64,000 bases of DNA from Flavobacterium sp. CF136 (GTDB lineage: Bacteria; Bacteroidota; Bacteroidia; Flavobacteriales; Flavobacteriaceae). Below the pieces are notes generated by a model. The model was not told the origin of the DNA and searched no databases. It saw nothing but the letters and a program-made list of their open reading frames with translations. Below are positions 8,690-17,245 of the stretch, piece by piece; position 1 is the first letter of the stretch; every line of letters starts with the position of its first letter. The stretch covers positions 1 to 64,000 of the forward strand of contig NZ_AKJZ01000020.1 of assembly GCF_000282055.1 (NCBI RefSeq), in the 5' to 3' direction. The translations under genes were made by a program, and so were the position numbers.

Positions 8690-10937
8690 ATCAAAAATAG
8701 TTTTTCTATCCACATTTCCTCCAACACAATGTGGTATCGCTACTTATACACAAGATACCATTAAAGGAATTACCAGTGTTTTTGGAAAATCTATTAACTG
8801 TGAAATCTGTGAACTGGTAAATTTCCCGAAAGCACCAACACAGGCTTTTACATTAAATACCGAAAACAGAGAAGAGTATGCAAAAGTTGCCAAAGAAATC
8901 AATAATGATGATTTGGTAAAACTCGTTCATATTCAACATGAATTTGGTTTATTTGGAGGAGAATACGGGGATTATCTGTTAGAATTTTTAAATGCTATAA
9001 AAAAACCGGTAACCTTTACTTTTCATAGTGTTATTCAAAAACCAAATGACAAATTGAGAATGTTTGTCAGACTATTGCTTTCATACAGCAATTCGGTTTT
9101 TGTAATGACAAACCAATCTGAGGAAATCCTGATAAACGATTATGGTATTCAGAAAGAATTTATCACTTGTGTCCCACACGGAACCCATGTTGTTATTTAT
9201 GAAACACCAGCACAGGCAAAACAAAGGTTCAACATTGAAGACAGAAAAGTACTTTCGACTTTTGGCCTTTTGGGAGAAGGAAAAAACATTGAAACCGGTC
9301 TGAAAGCAATGCCTGAAATTATCAAAAATACACCTAATGTTCTTTATTTAATCATTGGAAAAACACATCCGAATTTAATTAAATATGGTGTAGACGAATA
9401 TCGAAATAAACTGGAAGCCATCGTAGAAAATTTAAATTTAAAAGATAACGTACGTTTCATAAATGAATATTTGGATACGGATGAGCTTTTAAATTATCTA
9501 AAAGCAACTGATGTTTACTTGTTTACCTCAAAAGATCCTAATCAGGCCGTGAGCGGTACTTTTTCGTATGCAATGAGTTGTGCATGTCCGATTGTAGCAT
9601 CAAAAATTCCGCATACAGTAGAAGTCTTAACCTCAGATTCCGGTATTTTAGTTGACATTGGAGATGCAGATCAATTTGCCCAGGCAACGATCAAATTACT
9701 TTCTGATGATAATCTGAGAGAAGAAATGGGGGAAAATGCTTTTCGTAAAACGCGGGCATCGTCCTGGGAAAACGTTGCCATAATTCATATGAATACGTAC
9801 ACCCAATTAATTGAAAATCCAACTGCTATAGAATTTGATTATCCTGAAATTCAATTGATGCATGTCAAAAAAATGACAACCGATTTGGGAATTATCCAAT
9901 TCAGCAAAATTTCTATTCCGGACATTTCTTCAGGCTATACTTTAGATGATAATGCCAGAGCTTTGGTGGCTCTTTGCATGCATTATAAATTAACCAATGA
10001 CAAAGATGATTTGCCTTATATCCTGATTTATGTAGACTTTATTGATCGTTGTCAGAAAGAAACAGGTAATTTCATTAACTATGTTGATCAGGATAACAGA
10101 GAACACATAGAGCAAAATGCAGAAGTAAATTTAGAAGATTCAAACGCACGCGCAATCTGGGCATTAGGAAGTGTAATTTCTATAAAAGATATCCTTCCGG
10201 AGAATATTGTAAACAAAGCATCAGTCTGTTTTGAGAAAAGTTTAAAATGGGCAGAAACAATTCAGTCTCCGCGTTCTATTGGTTTTGCAACCAAAGGATT
10301 GTATTTATATAATTGTGCGATTCCTAATTTGTATGTATCAGCCATCATTAATAAACTGAATGCAAAATTGGTTTCAAACTATGAAATTCATAACACTGCA
10401 GATTGGAAATGGTTCGAAAATTATCTTACTTACGGGAATGGTATTCTTCCGGAATCTATGTTGTATGCTTATTTGGTCACCAGCAAACCTATATATAAAA
10501 GAATAGCATTAGAATCACTTGACTTCTTGCTTTCAAAAATGTTTACCAGTAATGGTTTCAAAGTAATTTCGAATAATGGATGGTATCATAAAGGCGGGCA
10601 ACCGGAACAATTTGGAGAACAGCCTATTGATGTTTCCTATATAATTCAAACTTTAAATGCGTTTTATAATGCGTTTAAAAATCCATTATACAAAGAGCAT
10701 ATGAAAACAGCTTTTAATTGGTTTTTAGGAAAAAATCATTTAAATCAAATAATGTACAATCCTGTAAGCGGAGGCGGATATGATGGCCTTGAAAAAGAAA
10801 ATGTAAACCTTAATCAAGGAGCCGAATCTACAGTTTGTTACCTGACTGCCAGATTGATAATGGAAAATTTTAAGGATGCGGAATGTAAAGTAATTGATTT
10901 GGTGAAAACAAAAGCAGATTTGATTATAAATTCTTAA
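8667..10937 (+). CDS. Two-domain GT4 glycosyltransferase with C-terminal helical domain
   Basis: A 756-residue cytosolic protein. Residues 1 to about 390 form a GT-B (GT4) glycosyltransferase: CGIATYTQDTIKGI at the N-terminus, FGLFGGEYGDYLLEFL, LGEGKNIETGLKAMPEI at the domain boundary, and nucleotide-sugar binding region AVSGTFSYAMSCACPIVASK. Residues 400-756 resemble an (alpha/alpha)6 toroid of glycosidase type (DDNARALVALCMHY, NLEDSNARAIWALG, GNGILPESMLYAYL, GEQPIDVSYIIQTLNAFY). A fusion of a transferase to such a domain, beside GH130, suggests coupled synthesis and turnover of one oligosaccharide, perhaps a mannan reserve. That is inference. Confidence 0.85.
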   Translation: MKTIQTTKSKIVFLSTFPPTQCGIATYTQDTIKGITSVFGKSINCEICELVNFPKAPTQAFTLNTENREEYAKVAKEINNDDLVKLVHIQHEFGLFGGEYGDYLLEFLNAIKKPVTFTFHSVIQKPNDKLRMFVRLLLSYSNSVFVMTNQSEEILINDYGIQKEFITCVPHGTHVVIYETPAQAKQRFNIEDRKVLSTFGLLGEGKNIETGLKAMPEIIKNTPNVLYLIIGKTHPNLIKYGVDEYRNKLEAIVENLNLKDNVRFINEYLDTDELLNYLKATDVYLFTSKDPNQAVSGTFSYAMSCACPIVASKIPHTVEVLTSDSGILVDIGDADQFAQATIKLLSDDNLREEMGENAFRKTRASSWENVAIIHMNTYTQLIENPTAIEFDYPEIQLMHVKKMTTDLGIIQFSKISIPDISSGYTLDDNARALVALCMHYKLTNDKDDLPYILIYVDFIDRCQKETGNFINYVDQDNREHIEQNAEVNLEDSNARAIWALGSVISIKDILPENIVNKASVCFEKSLKWAETIQSPRSIGFATKGLYLYNCAIPNLYVSAIINKLNAKLVSNYEIHNTADWKWFENYLTYGNGILPESMLYAYLVTSKPIYKRIALESLDFLLSKMFTSNGFKVISNNGWYHKGGQPEQFGEQPIDVSYIIQTLNAFYNAFKNPLYKEHMKTAFNWFLGKNHLNQIMYNPVSGGGYDGLEKENVNLNQGAESTVCYLTARLIMENFKDAECKVIDLVKTKADLIINS

Positions 10938-10987
10938 TGGGTTTAATTCTTAACAATTTGATTTAATACATAGATATTATTTTAATC

Positions 10988-11161
10988 CGTTGGGTGTAAT
11001 TAGTTTTTGATGATAATTTTTCGTCAGTTCGAGTGATTTTCAATAGAAAATTGTATCGAGAACAGAAAAATTATCATTAAAACGGTTCTCGATACATTTT
11101 TTGTTCCGTTTCTCTGCACAAAAAACACTCGAACTGACGCTTTTAATAATTACACTCAACG
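10988..11161. repeat. Long palindromic interspersed element, copy A
   Basis: This inverted repeat of about 174 bp has ends CGTTGGGTGTAATTA and TAATTACACTCAACG. Nested arms include CGTCAGTTCGAGTG/CACTCGAACTGACG and TGTATCGAGAAC/GTTCTCGATACA. The same element occurs in the opposite orientation at 27721-27897 at roughly 85-90% identity by eye, and a third element shares its termini at 63652-63850. It is non-coding. Confidence 0.9.
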
Positions 11162-11518
11162 AGTTATTTTAAAAAAGAATACATTTTTCAGATACAATGG
11201 CTATATGAATTTTAAACAAGTAAAACGCCTGTCATTGAACTTACAAAATCTACGTTTCTATGCATTGAAAATAATTATACCCAACAGATTAACACTATAT
11301 TTTATAAACTATCCCTTTTTAATCAAAGGGATTTTTTTGTTTAAATCTGCCATAACGTCAATGTGTTCTATTTATTGTGCTGACCCCAATGTAAATTATA
11401 TAAACATACTTTAAAGTTGTGTAATAGGATATTTTGATTACAGAGGTATCTTTAATTAAGGAATGAATCTCTTTTTTCTCAATTCGCATATCAACTAACC
11501 AACTAAAAATCAGCCATT
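11162..11518. other. Intergenic region with an orphan terminator
   Basis: No gene I can support was found. A 69-codon open frame at 11205-11414 has no promoter, is crossed by a terminator hairpin and has an unbiased composition. The hairpin ATCCCTTT/AAAGGGAT (11311-11332) with a following T run would end a short transcript, so a small RNA between about 11165 and 11338 is possible. Confidence 0.4.
11311..11338 (+). terminator. Hairpin plus T-run
   Basis: An 8-bp stem ATCCCTTT/AAAGGGAT with a 6-base loop is followed by seven T. It has no protein gene directly upstream on this strand; the nearest is the glycosyltransferase ending at 10937, so it may end that transcript or a small RNA. Confidence 0.65.
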
Positions 11519-12277
11519 TTGATTGTCACTATAAAAAACACATTCGAAGACGTAGGAAATGCAACCAGATTTGCGACGCGGTTTTTTAAAGAGGTCTTTA
11601 TACCTCCGTATGAAACCAGGCAATTCCTCAAACAATGTTATGTTATAGGGTATAAATCATTGCCATTAGTCGCTATAACCGGCTTTATCATGGGTTTGGT
11701 GCTTACACTGCAATCAAGGCCAACTTTAGTGAAGTTTGGAGCCGAATCATGGTTACCCGGAATGGTGGCGCTTTCATTAATTCGTGAAATTGCACCGGTT
11801 ATTACAGCCTTAATCTGCGCCGGAAAAATATCCTCAGGGATTGGTGCCGAGTTAGGTTCGATGAAAGTGACGGAACAAATTGATGCCATGGAAGTCTCTG
11901 CTATCAATCCTTATAATTATTTAGTGGTCACCCGAATTTTAGCAACAACTTTAATGGTGCCAATTCTCGTGATTTTTGCTGATGCAATTGGAATTCTGGG
12001 CGGTTATATTGGTGCAAATATTCATGACGATGTGAGCCTTTATCGTTATATAGCCAAAATTTTTCAATCCCTGGAATTTTTGGATCTGATTCCGGCTACT
12101 ATAAAAACCTTTTTCTTTGGTTTTTTTATTGGGATGATTGGATGCTACAAAGGATTTAGTGCTGAAAACGGAACTGAAAGTGTTGGTAAAGCTGCCAATT
12201 CGGCCGTAGTAACTGCATCGCTTACCATTTTTATTATTGACATGTTAGCTGTTCAGATAACCGATTTATTTTTTTAA
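11519..12277 (+). CDS. mlaE: MlaE-type lipid ABC transporter permease
   Basis: This is the membrane subunit of an Mla/MCE-type importer that moves phospholipids between outer and inner membranes. It has 252 residues with about five membrane helices, and the family core GFIMGLVLTLQSRPTLVKFG followed by LIREIAPVITALICAGKISSGIGAELGSMKVTEQIDAMEV. The elbow-helix motif EQIDAMEVSAINPYNYLV is typical. I accept the TTG start at 11519 because the next Met is inside the first membrane helix. It is followed after one base by the ATPase gene and then the MCE gene. Confidence 0.93.
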   Translation: MIVTIKNTFEDVGNATRFATRFFKEVFIPPYETRQFLKQCYVIGYKSLPLVAITGFIMGLVLTLQSRPTLVKFGAESWLPGMVALSLIREIAPVITALICAGKISSGIGAELGSMKVTEQIDAMEVSAINPYNYLVVTRILATTLMVPILVIFADAIGILGGYIGANIHDDVSLYRYIAKIFQSLEFLDLIPATIKTFFFGFFIGMIGCYKGFSAENGTESVGKAANSAVVTASLTIFIIDMLAVQITDLFF

Positions 12278-12278
12278 G

Positions 12279-13058
12279 ATGATCAAGGAAAAAGAAAATA
12301 CCAAACCTGAAAACAAAGGCGGAAAAAAAACTGTGATAATAGAAATCAAAGAGTTATATAAAACTTTTGGTACTGATAATCATGTTTTAACAGGAGTCAA
12401 TTTTACTGTAAATAAAGGAGAAGATTTGGTGATTTTGGGCCGTTCAGGATCCGGGAAGTCAGTGCTGATAAAATGCATTGTCGGACTGGTCACTCCTGAT
12501 AAAGGTGAAATAAATGTTTTTAATCAAAATGTATTGGAACTTAAAAAAAAGGAACTGAATGAAATGAGGGTTCGAATTGGTTTTTTATTTCAAAGCGGTG
12601 CTTTATATGATTCTATGACCGTAAGAGAAAATCTATCCTTTACTTTAAAAAAACACAAACGGGAGCTGAAGCGTGAGGAAGTTGAAAAAGAAGTAATAGA
12701 AGCCCTTGAAAGCGTAGGCTTAGGTGATGCGATTGACAAAATGCCTTCGGAATTATCAGGTGGGATGCGTAAAAGAATTGGTCTGGCACGTACTTTAATT
12801 TTAAAACCTGAAATTATTTTATATGATGAGCCAACAACCGGTTTAGATACGATAACCTCAAAAGAAATCAGCGAATTAATATTAGATATCAAACATAAAC
12901 GCAAAACTACTTCTATCATTATTACACACGATATGGCTTGTGCAAAACTTACTGCCGACCGTGTTATTGTTTTAAAAGAAGGAAAAATACAAGCCGAAGG
13001 GACATACGAAGAATTAGAAAAAAGTGAAGACGAATGGGTACGCTCATTCTTTCTTTGA
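12279..13058 (+). CDS. mlaF: MlaF-type ABC transporter ATPase
   Basis: The 259-residue nucleotide-binding subunit of the lipid transporter carries Walker A GRSGSGKS (54-61), a Q-loop near IGFLFQSGALYDSMTV, signature LSGGMRKR and Walker B IILYDEPTTGLD. The H-loop is IIITHD. The SGALYDSMTVRENL segment and the GGMRKR signature are typical of MlaF/Ttg2A rather than of other importers. It begins one base after the permease stop, so the two are translated together. It acts at the cytoplasmic face of the inner membrane. Confidence 0.94.
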   Translation: MIKEKENTKPENKGGKKTVIIEIKELYKTFGTDNHVLTGVNFTVNKGEDLVILGRSGSGKSVLIKCIVGLVTPDKGEINVFNQNVLELKKKELNEMRVRIGFLFQSGALYDSMTVRENLSFTLKKHKRELKREEVEKEVIEALESVGLGDAIDKMPSELSGGMRKRIGLARTLILKPEIILYDEPTTGLDTITSKEISELILDIKHKRKTTSIIITHDMACAKLTADRVIVLKEGKIQAEGTYEELEKSEDEWVRSFFL

Positions 13059-13085
13059 ATAAAAATAAAATCAAAAACAAAAATC

Positions 13086-13895
13086 ATGGATAAGCAATCT
13101 GGATATACCTGGAAATTAGGAATGTTTGTTACAATAGGTTTGTTGCTTTTTATAATGGCAATATATTTTATTGGGAAACAAAAAAATCTTTTTGGATCTA
13201 CTTTCCGAATTACGTCAAGCTTTAAAACCGTAAGTGGTTTGGAGATTGGCAATAATGTGCGATTTTCCGGAATCAACATTGGTACTGTAGATGAAATTCA
13301 GCTGGTTAATGACTCAACGGTGGTAGTAGGAATGGTCATTAAGGATGATGTTCGCGAATTTATTAAAACTGATGCAAAGGCCAGTATAGGTTCTGACGGA
13401 TTAATGGGGGATAAAGTACTTACCATTACTCCGGGTGTAAAGTCGCAAAAAGAAATAGAGAATAATGGACAAATTGCGTCGATTAATGGTATTGAAATGA
13501 ACGACATTATGAAAAGCGTTAAAAAGAGCGTTGATAATGTAGGTGTGATTTCTGAAGAATTAGCCATTTTCAGCCATAGTATGAATAATGGAAACGGTGC
13601 TTTGGCAAGATTAGTCCGCGATGATAAAATGGCCAACAGCGTTTCTAACACACTTTCGAACTTGGAAATGGGTACCAAAGGTTTCAGCGAAAACATGGAA
13701 GCCGCGAAAAGTAATTTTTTATTAAGAGGATTTTTTAAGAAAAAAGAAAAAGAGAAAGAAGCTAAAAAAGAAGAGCGGAAAGAACAAAAGGAAAAAGCTG
13801 AGAAAGAAAAAGAGGAAAAAGAAAAAAAAGCTAAAGAGGAAAAACAAAAAGAAGAAGACGCAAAAAAAGCCGAATCTGAAAAAGAAAAAAAGTAA
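13086..13895 (+). CDS. mlaD: MlaD-family MCE protein with charged tail
   Basis: This is a periplasmic lipid-binding component with an N-terminal anchor helix (about 10-29). One MCE domain follows at about 38-118 (FGSTFRITSSFKTVSGLEIGNNVRFSGINIG, in part, ending DGLMGDKVLTITPG). A helical segment (about 130-215) is followed by an unusual final 55 residues made almost wholly of Lys, Glu and Ala, likely a long charged helix or coiled coil. MCE rings sit on the MlaEF complex. The tail might reach across the periplasm or bind the AsmA-like protein encoded next. That is inference. Confidence 0.9.
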   Translation: MDKQSGYTWKLGMFVTIGLLLFIMAIYFIGKQKNLFGSTFRITSSFKTVSGLEIGNNVRFSGINIGTVDEIQLVNDSTVVVGMVIKDDVREFIKTDAKASIGSDGLMGDKVLTITPGVKSQKEIENNGQIASINGIEMNDIMKSVKKSVDNVGVISEELAIFSHSMNNGNGALARLVRDDKMANSVSNTLSNLEMGTKGFSENMEAAKSNFLLRGFFKKKEKEKEAKKEERKEQKEKAEKEKEEKEKKAKEEKQKEEDAKKAESEKEKK

Positions 13896-13943
13896 CTATT
13901 TAAATTTCGGACCAAAATAGCAAAAGTTTAAATCTGCCGTATT

Positions 13944-16754
13944 ATGCCATTTTCATTCAAAAATACAGCCTTAAAAACATTTAAAGTAATTGGAATTACA
14001 GTTGCTTCCGTTTTACTATTGCTTTTTTTGATTCCGTTACTTTTTCCCGGGAAAATAGCTTCTGAAGTAAAAAAAATTGCAAATGAACGTTTGGATACTA
14101 AAATGGAATTTTCGAAATCCAAACTTTCCTTTTTTACCCATTTTCCATCCTTAACAGTTTCCCTGGAAAACTTATCGCTTACGGGTTCTGCCCCTTTCCA
14201 TAAGGATACATTGCTTCAGGCAGAACAGGTTGCTTTTGGAATAAATTTAAAAAGACTGATTTTTGATAATGAAATAAAAATCAATAAACTATATATTTCC
14301 AAAGCTTTAATAAATGTAATGGTCAACCAGAAAGGGCAAGCCAACTACAACATTTATATTGCTCCTGATGATAAAAAAACAGGGAATAATCCTGAAGAAG
14401 GAACCGCTATTCGATTAGAACGAATTGATTTTGAAGATTGTCATGTAAAATATAATGATCGTTCAGCGAAAATCCTGATCGATGCAAAAGGATTCAACTA
14501 TGTTGGAAAAGGAAACCTGAGTGAAGATATTTTCGATTTAAACACCAATGCCCAAATTGATAATGTCGATTTCTATTATAAAAAGACCGCCTACCTCAGA
14601 AAAAAAGAATTACATGCCAATTTAATTACCAGAATCAATACACATGCGCTTTCGTTTATCCTTCAGAAAAATGAATTACAGATCAATAAACTGCCTTTAA
14701 AATTTACCGGATTGTTAACCATTTTAAGAGATGGATATAAAATCAATATTAAAGCTGCATCCGAAAATACAACCGTCAAAGATTTGCTTTCGGTTATGCC
14801 TCCTGAATATCTAATCTGGATGGACGAAACCGAAATCTCCGGAAAAAGTGATTTGCTTTTTACTTTTAAAGGCGATTATAATGTTTCCAAAAAGCAAAAA
14901 CCGGATTTGGCTTTTAATTTAAAAATTAATGAAGGGGCTATAGATTATCAGAATGCTCCTGCACCACTGACGGGTTTTCAAATGAATCTTAATGTAATTA
15001 TGCCTTCGCTTGACATCGAAAAGCTATTGATTAATTTAAAAACACTGAAATTTAAAGTTGGTGAGAAAGATTATTTTACTGCTCATTTACGCAGCAAAGG
15101 TTTTAAAGAAATGACGGTAGATGCCAGCGTAAAAGGTGCTTTGGATCTTGCTACTGTTGATGCTGCAATAGGCTTAAACACAATCGAATTAAAAGGAATT
15201 TTAAAAACCAATATTCAGGCAAAAGGAATATTCAGCACTTCTAAAAAATTATTCCCTAAAACAATAGGCGGAATTTCGCTGCGAAATGGCTGGCTAAAAA
15301 CAGACTCCTACCCTAACCCGATTACCGATATTACTTTTGTGGCCAATGTGCTCAATAAAGCCGGAACCTATAAAGGTTTAATCGTGGCTGTTGCCCCTGC
15401 ATCTTTTGTATTCGAAAAAAATCCGGTATATGTAAATGCAGCGCTTTCAGATTTTGGTGATTTGGCGTACAATGCAAAAGTAAAAGGAGAATTGAATGTG
15501 GGAAACATCTATAAAATATTTTCTCAAAAAGGAGTTGATATTACCGGTTATGCCAAAGCAGATCTTTCACTCAAAGGAAAACAAAGTTATGCGACAACCG
15601 GTCAATACGATAAATTAGACAACAGAGGCACCATTATCCTGAAAAATATTAAAGCAACATCAGAACTTTTTCCGAAGGCCTTTTTTATCAAACAGGGAAA
15701 TTTTCGTTTTCAGAATGAAAAAATGTGGTTCGATAAATTTAATGCTTCTTACGGAAAATCAGATTTTGCCATTAACGGATATCTTCTCAATACCATTAAT
15801 TATTTTTTAGAATCACATGGGACTTTAAGCGGCAATTTCAATATGAAATCAAAACTGATTAATGTCGATGAATTTATGGCATTAAAAAAAGGTGAAAATA
15901 AAGATCGAAACATTGAAGTTGAATATGCTAAAGAAGACCATCCTAAAATGAGCGGTGTGGTCATGGTTCCTAAAAACCTAAATGTAGGACTTACAACAAC
16001 TGTTGACAAAGTAGAATATAAAGGATTAGTTCTCCATAAACTTTCCGGAAAAATTGGGATTGCAAAAGAAAATTTTTATTTAGAAAACACCACTTTTAAT
16101 ATCATTGATTGTATTTTAGGAATCGATGCTACCTACAAAGATGAATCTCCGGCTTCTGCACATTTTAATGCTCATTTCATAGCCAAAGATTTTAGTGTGC
16201 AAAGAGCTTATAAAGAAATTCCAATGTTTCACGAAATGGTTACTGCAGCCGAAAAAGCGCAGGGAATTATTAGTGTTGATTATAAAATAAAAGGTGATCT
16301 GAACGGAAATATGGGTCCCATTTACGAATCTCTGGAAGGGGAAGGAATTCTGAATTTACGTGATGTGCAGGTGAAAGGTTTGAAATTATTTGACGGAATC
16401 AGCTCAAAAACCGGCCAAAAAGGTTTGGATAATCCTGATATGAAAGGCATTGAGATAAAATCGACGATTAATAACAATTTAATCCATATTGATCCTTTTA
16501 CTTTTAGTGTGGCAACTTTTAGGCCTACTATAAAAGGAACCACAAGTTTCGATGGGCTATTGGACTTAAGAATGCGATTAGGGCTTCCACCATTTGGTAT
16601 TATTGGGTTTCCAATTGTTATTACAGGAACACATCAGGATCCAAAAATTAAACTTTTCAGCAAAACAGGCAAAACAATAGATGATGCTGTTTATGACGAA
16701 AAAAACAATAAAGTCATACGTAAAGAAAAAGTCAGTAAGCAAAAAATTAAATAA
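13944..16754 (+). CDS. AsmA-family protein
   Basis: This 936-residue protein has an N-terminal membrane anchor (about 13-33, ending LLFPGKIASEVKKIANERL). An AsmA N-terminal domain with FSKSKLSFFTHFPSLTVSLENLSL follows, then a long beta-rich region and the AsmA C-terminal segment (GEGILNLRDVQVKGLKLFDGI ... LRMRLGLPPFGIIGFPIVITG). AsmA/TamB-like proteins are repeating-beta-groove bridge-like lipid carriers between inner and outer membranes. Being directly downstream of mlaEFD, it suggests one envelope lipid-transport operon. The stop is 2 bases before the next start. Confidence 0.9.
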   Translation: MPFSFKNTALKTFKVIGITVASVLLLLFLIPLLFPGKIASEVKKIANERLDTKMEFSKSKLSFFTHFPSLTVSLENLSLTGSAPFHKDTLLQAEQVAFGINLKRLIFDNEIKINKLYISKALINVMVNQKGQANYNIYIAPDDKKTGNNPEEGTAIRLERIDFEDCHVKYNDRSAKILIDAKGFNYVGKGNLSEDIFDLNTNAQIDNVDFYYKKTAYLRKKELHANLITRINTHALSFILQKNELQINKLPLKFTGLLTILRDGYKINIKAASENTTVKDLLSVMPPEYLIWMDETEISGKSDLLFTFKGDYNVSKKQKPDLAFNLKINEGAIDYQNAPAPLTGFQMNLNVIMPSLDIEKLLINLKTLKFKVGEKDYFTAHLRSKGFKEMTVDASVKGALDLATVDAAIGLNTIELKGILKTNIQAKGIFSTSKKLFPKTIGGISLRNGWLKTDSYPNPITDITFVANVLNKAGTYKGLIVAVAPASFVFEKNPVYVNAALSDFGDLAYNAKVKGELNVGNIYKIFSQKGVDITGYAKADLSLKGKQSYATTGQYDKLDNRGTIILKNIKATSELFPKAFFIKQGNFRFQNEKMWFDKFNASYGKSDFAINGYLLNTINYFLESHGTLSGNFNMKSKLINVDEFMALKKGENKDRNIEVEYAKEDHPKMSGVVMVPKNLNVGLTTTVDKVEYKGLVLHKLSGKIGIAKENFYLENTTFNIIDCILGIDATYKDESPASAHFNAHFIAKDFSVQRAYKEIPMFHEMVTAAEKAQGIISVDYKIKGDLNGNMGPIYESLEGEGILNLRDVQVKGLKLFDGISSKTGQKGLDNPDMKGIEIKSTINNNLIHIDPFTFSVATFRPTIKGTTSFDGLLDLRMRLGLPPFGIIGFPIVITGTHQDPKIKLFSKTGKTIDDAVYDEKNNKVIRKEKVSKQKIK

Positions 16755-16756
16755 AG

Positions 16757-17245
16757 ATGAAAAACAAAAAACAAAATCAAAGTAGTGGATTCGAAAAATT
16801 TGCGACCCGTGTTTCAAAAGCTGCAGGCAGCACAACTGCTTTTTTAACCGCTTTTTTAATTGTTGTTGTTTGGGCAATTTCAGGTCCTTTTTTTGATTAT
16901 TCAGAAACCTGGCAATTAGTCATCAATACAGGAACAACGATTATTACTTTTTTGATGGTCTTTTTAATTCAGAAAGCACAAAACAAAGACTCGCTTGCCA
17001 TTCAGCTGAAGTTAAATGAATTAGTAGCTTCAAACGAATATTCCAGCAATAGCCTGGTTGATATTGAGAGCATGACCGAAGAAGAAATGATTATTGTACA
17101 AAAATATTATCACAGACTTAGTGAACTTGCTAAAAAAGACGAAAGCGTCAGAACATCCCATTCGATTGCAGAAGCGCATGAGCAACATCAACGAAAAGAT
17201 CAAAACAGAACAAAAATGCGTACTAAAAACAGTACAAAAAAATGA
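16757..17245 (+). CDS. Low-affinity iron permease family protein
   Basis: The 162-residue product is a two-helix membrane protein (about 26-50 and 58-76). It carries the family pattern FEKFATRVSKAAGSTTAFL, WAISGPFFDYSETWQLVINTGTTIITFLMVFLIQ and QNKDSLAIQLKLNEL, all typical of the Fet4-like low-affinity iron permease family in bacteria. Transport has hardly been tested for these short bacterial members. It is tightly packed between the AsmA gene and the oxidoreductase gene, overlapping the latter by four bases (ATGA). Confidence 0.88.
   Translation: MKNKKQNQSSGFEKFATRVSKAAGSTTAFLTAFLIVVVWAISGPFFDYSETWQLVINTGTTIITFLMVFLIQKAQNKDSLAIQLKLNELVASNEYSSNSLVDIESMTEEEMIIVQKYYHRLSELAKKDESVRTSHSIAEAHEQHQRKDQNRTKMRTKNSTKK

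Noticed and set aside
11205-11414. Open frame of 69 codons
   Set aside because: No coding bias, no promoter, and a terminator hairpin lies within it. Kept only as an intergenic note.
13298-13915. Minus-strand frame opposite the MCE gene, Ser/Phe-rich
   Set aside because: It is the complement of the Lys/Glu-rich tail of the MCE gene and has the composition expected of a shadow frame.
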